Part shown: positions 28,615 through 37,841 of the stretch, piece after piece | Numbering within the stretch: the stretch's first letter is position 1 | Layout of the letters: every line of letters starts with the position of its first letter | From: Agrobacterium tumefaciens | GTDB lineage: Bacteria > Pseudomonadota > Alphaproteobacteria > Rhizobiales > Rhizobiaceae | Length of the DNA stretch: 64,000 nt | Assembly: GCF_013337285.1 (NCBI RefSeq) | Contig: NZ_SUPW01000001.1 | Span: forward strand, 62,001 to 126,000 | Direction: 5' to 3' | Position numbers and translations under genes: made by a program | Notes under the pieces: model-generated | Databases searched by the model: none | What the model was told of the DNA's origin: nothing | What the model saw: only the letters and a program-made list of their open reading frames with translations

Positions 28615-30006
28615 TTACTTCGGCCCGATCATGTTTTCCGGGCGCACAAACTGGTCGAATTCCTCGTTGGTGAGGTATCCGCCGCCGACGGTTTCTTCGC
28701 GCAGCGTCGTGCCGTTCTTGTGGGCGGTCTTGGCGATCTTGGCGCAGATGTCGTAGCCGAGCTTGCCGTTCAGCGCTGTCACCAGCATCAGCGAGTTTTC
28801 GACGCCCTTCTTGATATTGTCTTCGCGGGCCTCGATGCCGACGACGCAATTGTCGGTGAAGGAGACGGCGGCGTCGCCCAGAAGCTGGACCGACTGCAGG
28901 AAGTTGTAGGCCATCATCGGGTTATAGACGTTGAGCTCGAAGTGGCCCTGCGAACCGGCAAAGGAGAGGGCGGCATTGTTGCCGAAGATGTGGGCGCAAA
29001 CCTGCGTCAGTGCTTCCGACTGAGTGGGGTTGACCTTACCCGGCATGATCGACGAGCCGGGTTCGTTTTCCGGCAGCGACAATTCGCCAAGACCGGCGCG
29101 CGGGCCGGAACCGAGGAAGCGGATGTCGTTGGCGATCTTGAACAGGGCGGCGGCGGCGGCATTGATTGCACCATGCGAGAAGACCATGGAATCATGCGAG
29201 GCGAGCGCTTCGAACTTGTTCGGCGCGGTGACGAAGGGCAGGCCGGTGATCTTGGAAATCTCGTCGGCGACCTTTTCGGCGAAACCGATCGGGGCGTTGA
29301 GGCCGGTTCCGACAGCCGTGCCGCCCTGGGCCAGCTTGGAAATTGCCGGCAGCGTCAGTTCGATATTGGCAATCGCCGAGGCGACCTGCGCGGCGTAACC
29401 GGAGAATTCCTGGCCGAGCGTCAGCGGTGTCGCATCCTGCGTGTGGGTGCGGCCGATCTTGATGATCTTTTCGAACTGCTTGACCTTGGCTTCCAGCGCC
29501 TTGTGCAGGTGCTTGAGGGCCGGCAGCAGGTGGTGAACGATCTCTTCCACGCAGGCGATGTGCATCGCGGTGGGGTAGGTGTCGTTCGAGGACTGGCTCA
29601 TATTGACGTGGTCATTAGGGTGAACGGGCTTCTTGGTGCCCATTTCGCCGCCGAGCATTTCGATTGCGCGGTTGGAAATCACCTCATTGGCATTCATGTT
29701 GGACTGGGTGCCGGAACCGGTCTGCCAGACGACCAGCGGGAAATGTTCTGTCAGCTTGCCGTCGATGACTTCCTGCGCAGCGGCAATGATGGCGTCGCCA
29801 ACCTTGGGGTCGAGACCGGCCAGCGCCATGTTGGCGCGGGCGGCAGCCTGCTTGACGATGCCCAGCGCACGAACGACAGAGGCGGGCTGCTTTTCCCAGC
29901 CGATCTTGAAGTTGCCGAGCGAGCGCTGCGCCTGTGCGCCCCAATAGCGATCGGCCTGAACTTCAATGGGTCCAAATGTATCGGTTTCCGTCCGTGTGGC
30001 TGTCAT
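28615..30006 (-). CDS. fumC: Class II fumarate hydratase
   Basis: 463 aa. Interconverts fumarate and malate in the TCA cycle. It has the superfamily signature [16 protein letters not shown], the [16 protein letters not shown] segment and [20 protein letters not shown], all characteristic of the iron-free tetrameric FumC. I chose the ATG at 30006 (AAGGCAAG upstream); the frame from 30084 adds 26 basic residues without homology. It ends in a perfect terminator and is convergent with pyrG. Confidence 0.97.
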   Translation of the reverse strand: MTATRTETDTFGPIEVQADRYWGAQAQRSLGNFKIGWEKQPASVVRALGIVKQAAARANMALAGLDPKVGDAIIAAAQEVIDGKLTEHFPLVVWQTGSGTQSNMNANEVISNRAIEMLGGEMGTKKPVHPNDHVNMSQSSNDTYPTAMHIACVEEIVHHLLPALKHLHKALEAKVKQFEKIIKIGRTHTQDATPLTLGQEFSGYAAQVASAIANIELTLPAISKLAQGGTAVGTGLNAPIGFAEKVADEISKITGLPFVTAPNKFEALASHDSMVFSHGAINAAAAALFKIANDIRFLGSGPRAGLGELSLPENEPGSSIMPGKVNPTQSEALTQVCAHIFGNNAALSFAGSQGHFELNVYNPMMAYNFLQSVQLLGDAAVSFTDNCVVGIEAREDNIKKGVENSLMLVTALNGKLGYDICAKIAKTAHKNGTTLREETVGGGYLTNEEFDQFVRPENMIGPK

Positions 30007-30416
30007 CAATCTTGCCTTTTTACTCGTGTTCCTCCGCCAAAACGGCGCCTTCGCCCGCCTTGCGCGGCCGATATATAGAATCATCGCGCCGGCAATGAAA
30101 GCGCTGCAATGCGGCAGGGGCAGATATTTCCCGCCGTGTTAAAGCGATTTCGACATCAGGGCAGGGCCGGGGTGAAAAACGGACCGGCGTGGCATTTTTA
30201 CTACGTCCCGAAGTGTCCGGAAAACCGGGCTTTCCGTGGCATGCGAGCGGTGCGGCAAACCACGGCAAAGTGAATGAAATAAATAGAAATTTAACCATTC
30301 TCACCAATTCTGGAAATTACGTTTTTACGGCTTTGGCTGTATCATAAGGTTCATTTCGGCACGGTTGTGAACTTTGGGCGTTTCTTTTCAACGGGCCGTC
30401 TATCGGCTAGACAGGC
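30007..30416. promoter_or_regulatory. Gene-free divergent promoter region between fumC and the L,D-transpeptidase
   Basis: About 410 bp between two divergent genes. The half nearest the transpeptidase is AT-richer (around 30270-30350). I see no credible reading frame, tRNA or repeat, and no strong sigma-70 pair that I would call. Confidence 0.4.
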
Positions 30417-32363
30417 ATGAAACTGATGCAAGCCGTTTTTCTGGCTGTGCTGGGTGCTACGAGGATCAAATTGCAAGTCACATCTGGAAAAACATCGGCA
30501 GCGCTGGTGCTGGTTCTCGGTCTTTCCGTTTCCACCGCTCTTCCCGGCAGCGCCGGTGCGGTAACGCTGATGGACCTTCTGCGCGGCGGCCCGGGCAAGG
30601 TTGCGCGTGACCGCGGTGAATTGCCGCCGGCCGGTGTCGTCACCTCGCCGTCGGTTTCAGGACCGAGCGCAGATGCTTCCGATCCCGAGCCCCTGCCGCG
30701 CGTTTCCGGTCCGCGTTATTACGACTACAAGGCGGATACCGCCCGCGCTGTGAACACGGCCAATTTCAGTGACGATCTCGCCAACCTGAAGTTCAGCGCC
30801 ACGCCTGAAATCGCCAAGGCGCTGGAAGCCTATTACGGCGCCGGCGGCAAGACGCTATGGGTTTCGGAAGGCGAATTGACCGAGCGTGCCAACGCCGTCA
30901 TTGCCTTCTTCGAGACCGTTGGCGAAAGCGGTCTCGATGCGGCCGATTACAGCATTTCCGCACCGGCAAAGGATGTGACCGCCAGCATCAGCAGCAATGC
31001 TTCCGGCACGACGGCAACCGGTACGCCGGTGGAAAAGGCATCGGCATCGACCTCCGACGCCTATCAGCGGGCGCAGATGCGGTTCGAACTGGCGCTGTCT
31101 GCCAAGGTTCTGGCCTATGTGCAGGATACGACCCGCGGCCGTGTCGATCCGAACCGGCTCTCCGGCTACCATGATTTCAAGCGCAAGACGGTGAACCTTA
31201 CCCCCGTGCTGAAGCTTGCGGGCCTCAGCCCGGATGTCGGCGCCTATCTGCGCAGCCGCGAACCATCGAGTGCCGAATATCAGGCGCTGAAGGCTGACCT
31301 TGCCCGCCTGCGCGGTGAGGGCGATGCGGCTCACACTGTCCGCGTTCCCGCCGATCTGGTGCTGAAGCCCGGCAATAGCAGCGCTGATATGGCCAATGTG
31401 GTCAAGGCGATCGAACATCGTGCTTCGCCCGCCTTCAAGGCGCAGCATGCGGCGATCATTTCGGGCTACCAGCAGACGCAGGATTATACGCCTGATCTCG
31501 TCGATCTGGTGAAGGCGTTCCAGAGCGAAAACGGCCTTAAGCCGGATGGCGTCATCGGCCGCGCCACCGTTCGCGCCATGGTTGGCGAAAGCAACGAGGC
31601 GAAGATCGCCAAGCTGCAGGTGGCCATGGAGCAGATCCGCTGGCTGCCGGCCGATCTCGGCCAGCGTTACGTCCTCATCAATCAGCCCGCTTTCATGGCC
31701 TATTACCACAATGATGGCGTGGAACAGTTCGGCATGAAGGTGGTCGTCGGCTCCAAGGCCAACCAGACTTATTTCTTCCAGGACGAAATCCAGACCGTCG
31801 AGTTCAATCCCTATTGGGGCGTGCCGCAGTCGATCATCGTCAACGAGATGCTGCCGAAGCTGCGCCGCGATCCGTCCTATCTCGACCGGCTGGGTTACGA
31901 AGTGCAGGTGGGTGGCCGTGCGGTCTCCTCCACCAGCGTCAACTGGTACGGCTCGACCAATGCCGTTTCCGTGCGCCAGCCGCCAAGCAGTGACAATGCG
32001 CTGGGCGACCTGAAAATCCTGTTCCCCAATGCGCATGCCATCTACATGCATGACACACCGGCCAAGAGCTTCTTCAACCGCGACATGCGGGCGCTGAGCC
32101 ACGGCTGTATCCGTCTGGTCGATCCGCGCCGTATGGCGGCCGCGGTTCTCGGCACCAGCGTCGACAAGGTGGGCGAGCAGATTGCTTCCGGCAAGAACCG
32201 CGCCGTGCAGGTGCCGGTGAAAATCCCGGTCTATGTCGCCTATTTCACCGCTTGGCCGGACAAGGATGGCAAGGTGCAGTTCTTCGACGACGTCTATGAT
32301 CGTGACAGCTATGTGCAGAAGGCGTTTGCGGTGACGACGAAGGCGCGGGCCGCGTCTATCTGA
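30417..32363 (+). CDS. L,D-transpeptidase (YcbB/LdtD type)
   Basis: 648 aa, periplasmic. It cross-links peptidoglycan stems between two meso-diaminopimelate residues or anchors proteins to the wall. A hydrophobic export signal lies near residues 25-48. A peptidoglycan-binding domain (DLVDLVKAFQSENGLKPDGV) is at about 360-395. The YkuD catalytic domain follows with HDTPAKSFFNRDMRALSHGC and the nucleophile Cys in SHGCIRLVDP. The size and order match YcbB-like enzymes. The annotated ATG at 30417 is uncertain: a TTG at 30471 with GAGGAT upstream would give a more compact signal peptide. Followed by a strong bidirectional terminator. Confidence 0.9.
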   Translation: MKLMQAVFLAVLGATRIKLQVTSGKTSAALVLVLGLSVSTALPGSAGAVTLMDLLRGGPGKVARDRGELPPAGVVTSPSVSGPSADASDPEPLPRVSGPRYYDYKADTARAVNTANFSDDLANLKFSATPEIAKALEAYYGAGGKTLWVSEGELTERANAVIAFFETVGESGLDAADYSISAPAKDVTASISSNASGTTATGTPVEKASASTSDAYQRAQMRFELALSAKVLAYVQDTTRGRVDPNRLSGYHDFKRKTVNLTPVLKLAGLSPDVGAYLRSREPSSAEYQALKADLARLRGEGDAAHTVRVPADLVLKPGNSSADMANVVKAIEHRASPAFKAQHAAIISGYQQTQDYTPDLVDLVKAFQSENGLKPDGVIGRATVRAMVGESNEAKIAKLQVAMEQIRWLPADLGQRYVLINQPAFMAYYHNDGVEQFGMKVVVGSKANQTYFFQDEIQTVEFNPYWGVPQSIIVNEMLPKLRRDPSYLDRLGYEVQVGGRAVSSTSVNWYGSTNAVSVRQPPSSDNALGDLKILFPNAHAIYMHDTPAKSFFNRDMRALSHGCIRLVDPRRMAAAVLGTSVDKVGEQIASGKNRAVQVPVKIPVYVAYFTAWPDKDGKVQFFDDVYDRDSYVQKAFAVTTKARAASI

Positions 32364-32377
32364 TTAGGACAATCTCG

Positions 32378-32408
32378 AAAAAAAGCGCCGGAAACGGCGC
32401 TTTTTTTT
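32378..32408. terminator. Bidirectional terminator between ldt and gph
   Basis: A GCGCCG/CGGCGC stem with a GAAA loop, flanked by seven A on the left and eight T on the right, so it can serve both convergent genes. Confidence 0.9.
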
Positions 32409-32437
32409 GTTTGATAGCGGCTGGACGGTCCGGCTTT

Positions 32438-33139
32438 TCAGGCCGCAGCGGCGCCCTTGGCGATGAGCTTCTTGAAGAGTGCCGGCGTCAGTGCTGCAAA
32501 ATCATCGATCACGACGTCAGGTTCCAGCTCGGCCATCGGCACATCCGTGTAACCGAAGGTCACGCCGATCGACGGTACGCCGGCGTTCTTTGCGGCGAGA
32601 ATATCGTTGATACTGTCACCGACCATGATGGAGCGCCTGATATCGCCGCCGGCCTTTTCGATGGTGCCGAGAATATGGCGGGCATCTGGCTTGCGGAAGG
32701 AGAAAGTGTCGCCGCAGGTGATGGCCGCGAAATAGGGCGTGAGCCCGAGTTTTTCGAGCAGCGGCAAAGCGAGGATTTCGGTCTTGTTGGTGCAGACGGC
32801 AAGCGTGATGCCGGCTTCCGAGAGCGCATCCAGCGTGTTGACGATGCCGGGATAGGGGCGGCTTTCACCCGGCATTTCGGCGCGATAATGGGTGATGAAA
32901 CGCTCATAAAGCGGATCGATCTCGGCTTCCGGCAGTTCCGTCTGGCGCAATGCGAAAGCCCGCTTGATCATCACCCGCGCGCCCTGGCCGACGAGGTGGG
33001 TCAGGTCGTCATAGGTGACGGGGGCAAGGCCAGCAACGGCGATGGTGTGGTTGAGGCTCGAGACCAGGTCGGCGGCGGTATCGACGAGCGTGCCGTCGAG
33101 ATCGAAAATGGCGAGCGGAGAGAGCGGGCGGGATGTCAC
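32438..33139 (-). CDS. gph: Phosphoglycolate phosphatase-like HAD hydrolase
   Basis: 233 aa if it starts at the GTG at 33139 (AGAGG about 9 bases upstream); the ATG at 33235 would add a 32-residue basic tail without homology. HAD motifs are complete: I FDLDGTLVDT (nucleophile Asp), II CTNKTE, III with Lys in FRKPDARHI and IV GDSINDILAAKNAG. Cap domain type and length fit Gph, which removes 2-phosphoglycolate formed during DNA repair or oxygenase activity. Other small phosphate substrates are possible. Confidence 0.85.
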   Translation of the reverse strand: MTSRPLSPLAIFDLDGTLVDTAADLVSSLNHTIAVAGLAPVTYDDLTHLVGQGARVMIKRAFALRQTELPEAEIDPLYERFITHYRAEMPGESRPYPGIVNTLDALSEAGITLAVCTNKTEILALPLLEKLGLTPYFAAITCGDTFSFRKPDARHILGTIEKAGGDIRRSIMVGDSINDILAAKNAGVPSIGVTFGYTDVPMAELEPDVVIDDFAALTPALFKKLIAKGAAAA

Positions 33140-33329
33140 GGGAACGGGCCTCTTGGAGAATGCGGGTGTCGAGGTGTCGGTGCTTTTATTCCTGCCAAGC
33201 CTAGGCAAACGGGCCTGTCTTTGCAACCGCGTCACAACGTTCTGTTCGTTGGCTTGAAAAAGGCTTTCGTTTGGCTTTCGACCCGTGTAAACAGCACGGC
33301 GACGACAAAGCTACCGGAGTTTCAGGCAC

Positions 33330-34025
33330 ATGGATGCCCGCCAGATGAAGATCAAGGCCGCCGAGGCCGCATTGTCCCATGTGCAGGACGGGATGAGGCT
33401 TGGTATCGGCACGGGTTCGACGGCCGAGGAATTCGTCAGGCTTCTGGCCGAGAAGGTTGCTGCCGGCCTGAAAGTCGAGGGCGTGCCGACATCCGAACGC
33501 ACTGCGCGTCTGTGCGTCGAGCTTGGCGTGCCGCTGAAATCTCTCGATGAATTGCCTGAACTGGATCTGACCATCGACGGCGCGGACGAGGTGGATCATG
33601 CATTGCGGCTCGTCAAGGGCGGCGGCGGCGCGCTTCTGCGCGAAAAGATCGTCGCGGCGGCATCCGCCCGTATGATCGTCATCGCAGACCAGACGAAGGT
33701 GGTGGAGACGCTGGGTGCCTTTCCGCTTCCCATCGAAATCAACCCTTTCGGCCAGGTGGCGACGCGCATCGCCATCGAGAAACTGGCGGCGCGGTCAGGT
33801 CTTTCCGGCACGCTGACGATGCGTTCGTCCGGTGACGGCGTGTTCATGACGGATGGCGGACACCTTATTCTCGACGCATCTTTTGGCCGTATTCCTGATG
33901 CAGAAGCGCTAGCACGCGAGCTGAACGCTATTCCCGGTGTTGTCGAGCACGGACTTTTCATAAATTTGGCATCGCTTGCCATCATCGCGGGTCCTGAAGG
34001 CGCCCGCGTGATGCAGGCAGTATAA
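33330..34025 (+). CDS. rpiA: Ribose-5-phosphate isomerase A
   Basis: 231 aa. Interconverts ribose-5-phosphate and ribulose-5-phosphate in the pentose phosphate pathway. The signatures [22 protein letters not shown] and [14 protein letters not shown] (catalytic Glu and Lys) are all present. Divergent from gph. The next gene starts 16 bp after the stop and may share its transcript. Confidence 0.97.
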   Translation: MDARQMKIKAAEAALSHVQDGMRLGIGTGSTAEEFVRLLAEKVAAGLKVEGVPTSERTARLCVELGVPLKSLDELPELDLTIDGADEVDHALRLVKGGGGALLREKIVAAASARMIVIADQTKVVETLGAFPLPIEINPFGQVATRIAIEKLAARSGLSGTLTMRSSGDGVFMTDGGHLILDASFGRIPDAEALARELNAIPGVVEHGLFINLASLAIIAGPEGARVMQAV

Positions 34026-34041
34026 CAGGAGCGAGATTTTC

Positions 34042-34611
34042 ATGATCAAACTAGCGGGACTGGGCAAAGCTGCCGCTGCTTCGATCCTCATTTCCGGCGT
34101 TGTGTTCGGTACTGCCGCACGCGCTCAGGAAATTTCGGAAGCGCATGTTACTGCCGCACGGCAGGCAATCGCCTCTCTTGGCGTTACCGACCGTTTTGAC
34201 GACATTCTGCCTGGACTGGCAGAGCGTCTGAAGGCCGAACTCATTCAGGCCTCGCCGAACGTCGAAGACGCCATCACCGAGACCGTCGATGCCAAGGCTC
34301 TCGAGCTTGCGCCGCGCCGCGCCGATCTGGAACGCGAGGCTGCACTCACCTATGCGCGCGCCTTCAGCGTTGAAGAGCTGAACGCCATTTCCGCCTTCTA
34401 CAGCAGCGAAGCGGGCAAGAAGCTTCTGAAGGACGGCCCGATCGCCACGCGTGAATTGATGAAGGCCGCCGATATCTGGGCCGCCGGCATCAACCGCGAT
34501 CTCAACGCGTCCAGCATGTCGGAACTGCAGAAGGTTGCCGGCGCAGATCTGAAGCCGCTTCCGGCCGATCAGAACGCCACGGGCGGCGCTCCGGCTGCTC
34601 CCAAGCCCTGA
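34042..34611 (+). CDS. Exported DUF2059-domain protein
   Basis: 189 aa. A signal peptide (AAASILISGVVFGTAARAQE) precedes an all-helical domain with LAERLKAELIQASPNVEDAI and the DUF2059 core SVEELNAISAFYSSEAGKKL. The tail is Ala/Pro-rich. Proteins of this domain are periplasmic and of unknown function. It starts 16 bp after rpiA with AGGAGCG before its ATG, so co-expression with rpiA is likely. A strong terminator follows. Confidence 0.9.
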   Translation: MIKLAGLGKAAAASILISGVVFGTAARAQEISEAHVTAARQAIASLGVTDRFDDILPGLAERLKAELIQASPNVEDAITETVDAKALELAPRRADLEREAALTYARAFSVEELNAISAFYSSEAGKKLLKDGPIATRELMKAADIWAAGINRDLNASSMSELQKVAGADLKPLPADQNATGGAPAAPKP

Positions 34612-34640
34612 TTGAATGAACAGACAGTTCAGAAATATTC

Positions 34641-34670
34641 AAAGCCCGGTCGCAAGACCGGGCTTTTCAT
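34641..34670 (+). terminator. Intrinsic terminator after the DUF2059 gene
   Basis: AAAGCCCGGT / ACCGGGCTTT, a 10-bp stem (34641-34650 with 34657-34666) extended by a C-G pair around a GCAA loop, ending in a short T run. Confidence 0.9.
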
Positions 34671-34758
34671 TTGTGCGTCGCAGCACCTATATGTGCCGTG
34701 AAGACGCCACCGTTCGCCTTGAAGGCTGATGGCGTGGTTTTGATCAGGGGTTTTGACT

Positions 34759-36147
34759 ATGACAGCTTATGACTACGATCTTTTCGTCATCGGTGGCGGC
34801 TCGGGCGGCGTGCGCAGCGGCCGCGTGGCGGCCTCGCTCGGCAAGCGCGTGGGGATTGCTGAAGAATACCGTTATGGCGGCACATGCGTCATTCGCGGCT
34901 GCGTGCCGAAGAAGCTGTTCGTCTACGCCTCGCAGTTCCCCGAACATTTCGAGGATGCCGAAGGTTTTGGCTGGAGCGTTGGTGAACGCCGTTTCGACTG
35001 GAAGAAGCTGATCGCGGCCAAGGACAAGGAAATTACCCGTCTCGAGGGGCTGTATCGCAAGGGGCTGGAAAACGCCAAGGCCGATATTTTCGACAGCCGC
35101 GCTGAACTGGTCGATGCCCATACCGTGAAGCTTACAAAAACCGGTGAGACCTTCACGGCCGAGCGTATCGTTATTGCCGTCGGCGGTACGCCGAACGAGC
35201 ACAAAGCGTTGCCCGGTCATGAGCTGACGATCTCGTCCAACGAGGCGTTTGATCTGGAAGACCTGCCAAAATCGATCCTGATTGCCGGCGGCGGTTATAT
35301 CGCCGTGGAATTCGCCAATATCTTCCACGGGCTCGGTGTCGAAACGACGCTGATCTATCGCGGCAAGGAAATCCTGTCGCGGTTCGATCACGACATGCGC
35401 AAGGGCCTGCATGAGGCGATGGTGGCCAAGGGCATCAAGATTATTCTGGAAGATGTCATCCAGGAGGTCAGCAGGGACGGTTCCGGCGGCTTTGTGGCGC
35501 GCACGTTGCAGGGCCAGTCTCTGCATGTGGGTCTCGTCATGCTGGCGCTCGGGCGCGACCCCAATACCAAGGGTCTCGGCCTTGAAAATGCGGGTGTGAA
35601 GGTGGATGCGCGCGGCGCAATCATCGTCGACGATTATTCGCGCACCAATGTGCCAAACATCTTCGCGCTGGGTGACGTCACCGATCGGGTACAGCTGACA
35701 CCGGTGGCGATTCATGAGGCCATGTGCTTCATCGAAACCGAATATAAGAACAACCCGACCAAGCCGGATCACGAGTTGATCGCAACTGCGGTATTCTCGC
35801 AGCCGGAAATCGGCACCGTCGGGCTTTCGGAAGAGGAAGCGGGCAAGAAATATCCGGAACTGGAAGTCTATCGCGCCCAGTTCCGGCCGATGAAGGCAAC
35901 GCTTTCCGGCCGTCAGGAAAAGACGATCATGAAGCTGATCGTCAATGCCGCTGACCGCAAGGTTGTCGGCGTGCATATTCTCGGGCACGAGGCGGGTGAG
36001 ATGGCGCAGCTTTTGGGCATCACGCTGAAAGCCGGCTGCACCAAGGATGATTTCGACCGCACCATGGCGGTTCATCCGACAGCGTCCGAGGAACTGGTGA
36101 CGATGTATACGCCGAGCTACCGGGTGGTGAATGGCGAGCGCGTGTAG
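34759..36147 (+). CDS. gor: Glutathione reductase
   Basis: 462 aa. Reduces oxidised glutathione with NADPH in the cytoplasm. FAD motif VIGGGSGGVRSGR, redox-active Cys43 and Cys48 in GGTCVIRGCVPKK, NADPH-binding IAGGGYIAVEFANIFHGLG, and the C-terminal catalytic His-Glu in MAVHPTASEEL are present. The RGCVPKK form is the glutathione reductase variant, not dihydrolipoamide or mercuric reductase. The ATG at 34759 (AGGGG upstream) is preferred to the TTG at 34753. Confidence 0.96.
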   Translation: MTAYDYDLFVIGGGSGGVRSGRVAASLGKRVGIAEEYRYGGTCVIRGCVPKKLFVYASQFPEHFEDAEGFGWSVGERRFDWKKLIAAKDKEITRLEGLYRKGLENAKADIFDSRAELVDAHTVKLTKTGETFTAERIVIAVGGTPNEHKALPGHELTISSNEAFDLEDLPKSILIAGGGYIAVEFANIFHGLGVETTLIYRGKEILSRFDHDMRKGLHEAMVAKGIKIILEDVIQEVSRDGSGGFVARTLQGQSLHVGLVMLALGRDPNTKGLGLENAGVKVDARGAIIVDDYSRTNVPNIFALGDVTDRVQLTPVAIHEAMCFIETEYKNNPTKPDHELIATAVFSQPEIGTVGLSEEEAGKKYPELEVYRAQFRPMKATLSGRQEKTIMKLIVNAADRKVVGVHILGHEAGEMAQLLGITLKAGCTKDDFDRTMAVHPTASEELVTMYTPSYRVVNGERV

Positions 36148-36397
36148 CGCTGATACGAGCGTGATATAATCGCCGTCCAAATCTGCCAGTCGCCCTTCGA
36201 AACCGGTGTTTTTCGGATGGCGGCGGGTTTGTTAAATCGTTTGAATTGACTTTTGTGCGTCTCAAGCGCTCAAAACGGGCAGAACGAGCCTGTTGGCCGG
36301 GAGATCGGCTATGCAAAGTCGATGCTTGGAGCTATAAGCCGCTCAAATTTTGGAGGCGGCCGCGTCGCTATTGCGCGGGCGAAAAAAGGGTAAGAAC

Positions 36398-37774
36398 ATG
36401 GCACAGAATTGGACACCCGGCAGCTGGCGTCAAAAACCGATCCAGCAGGTTCCCGAATATCCTGACGCAGCAGCGCTTGCGGCAACGGAAGCCACGCTCG
36501 CGACCTATCCGCCGCTGGTTTTTGCCGGTGAGGCCCGCCGTCTGAAAAAGCAGCTTGCCAATGTCGCTGAAGGCAACGCCTTCCTGCTGCAGGGCGGCGA
36601 TTGCGCCGAAAGCTTCCTTGAGCATGGCGCGGACAATATCCGCGACTTCTTCCGCGCTTTCCTGCAGATGGCTGTCGTCCTGACTTATGGCGCGCAGCTG
36701 CCTGTCGTGAAGGTTGGGCGTATTGCCGGCCAGTTCGCCAAGCCGCGCTCCTCCAACGTGGAAGTGCTCGATGGCGTGACGCTGCCGTCCTACCGCGGTG
36801 ACATCATCAACGGCATCGAATTCAACGAAGGCTCGCGCATACCGAGCCCGGAGCGCCAGCTCGACGCCTATCGCCAGTCGGCGGCGACGCTGAACCTGCT
36901 GCGCGCTTTCGCGATGGGTGGTTACGCCAACCTTGAAAACGTTCACCAGTGGATGCTCGGCTTCATCAAGGACAGCCCGCAGGCGGACCGTTACCGCAAG
37001 CTGGCCGACCGGATTTCCGAAACCATGAACTTCATGCAGGCGATCGGTATCAGCGCGGAAAACAATCCGAGCCTGCGCGAAACCGATTTCTTCACCAGCC
37101 ATGAGGCGCTGCTGCTCGGTTACGAAGAGGCGCTGACCCGCGTCGATTCCACCTCCGGCGACTGGTACGCTACCTCCGGTCACATGATCTGGATCGGCGA
37201 CCGCACGCGTCAGCTCGACCATGCGCATGTGGAATATTTCCGCGGCATCAAGAACCCGATTGGTCTGAAGTGCGGTCCGTCGCTGACGCCTGATAATCTG
37301 ATCGAGCTGATCGATGCGCTGAACCCGGCAAACGAAGCCGGCCGTCTGACGCTCATCTGCCGTTTCGGTCACGACAAGGTTGCCGACAGCCTGCCGAAGC
37401 TCATTCGTGCAGTGGAAAAGGAAGGCCGCAAGGTCGTCTGGTCGTGTGATCCGATGCATGGCAACACGATCACGCTCAACCACTACAAGACGCGTCCGTT
37501 CGAGCGCATTCTGTCGGAAGTCGAAAGCTTCTTCCAGATACACCGCGCCGAAGGCACACATCCGGGCGGCATCCATATCGAGATGACCGGCAAGGACGTG
37601 ACGGAATGCACCGGTGGTGCGCGTGCCGTGACGGCGGATTCGCTGTCCGACCGTTACCACACCCATTGCGATCCGCGCCTCAACGCCGATCAGGCACTGG
37701 AGCTGGCGTTCCTTTTGTCCGAGCGCATGAAGAGCGGTCGGGACGAGAAGCGTCTGGCGATTGCTACGGCTTGA
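36398..37774 (+). CDS. aroG: 3-deoxy-7-phosphoheptulonate (DAHP) synthase, class II
   Basis: 458 aa. First step of the shikimate pathway: condenses phosphoenolpyruvate and erythrose-4-phosphate. The plant-like class II family is clear from [45 protein letters not shown] and [18 protein letters not shown] (metal ligands Cys, His, Glu, Asp). The start at 36398 with AGGG upstream matches the family N terminus [18 protein letters not shown]. No attenuator or leader peptide was found in the 250-bp upstream region. A long terminator follows. Confidence 0.96.
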   Translation: MAQNWTPGSWRQKPIQQVPEYPDAAALAATEATLATYPPLVFAGEARRLKKQLANVAEGNAFLLQGGDCAESFLEHGADNIRDFFRAFLQMAVVLTYGAQLPVVKVGRIAGQFAKPRSSNVEVLDGVTLPSYRGDIINGIEFNEGSRIPSPERQLDAYRQSAATLNLLRAFAMGGYANLENVHQWMLGFIKDSPQADRYRKLADRISETMNFMQAIGISAENNPSLRETDFFTSHEALLLGYEEALTRVDSTSGDWYATSGHMIWIGDRTRQLDHAHVEYFRGIKNPIGLKCGPSLTPDNLIELIDALNPANEAGRLTLICRFGHDKVADSLPKLIRAVEKEGRKVVWSCDPMHGNTITLNHYKTRPFERILSEVESFFQIHRAEGTHPGGIHIEMTGKDVTECTGGARAVTADSLSDRYHTHCDPRLNADQALELAFLLSERMKSGRDEKRLAIATA

Positions 37775-37792
37775 TTTAAAGACTGCTCAAAC

Positions 37793-37825
37793 AAAAGCCG
37801 CCGGGAATGTCCCGGCGGCTTTTTT
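37793..37825. terminator. Strong intrinsic terminator between aroG and the TadG-like gene
   Basis: An 11-bp GC-rich stem (AGCCGCCGGGA / TCCCGGCGGCT) with a 3-base loop and A/T tracts on both sides, so it may serve both convergent genes. Confidence 0.9.
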
Positions 37826-37841
37826 GTGTCTATCTGCGGTG

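Noticed and set aside
28720-30078. 452-aa frame antisense to fumC
   Set aside because: Shadow of fumC; low-complexity Gly/Val/Asp composition with no family features.
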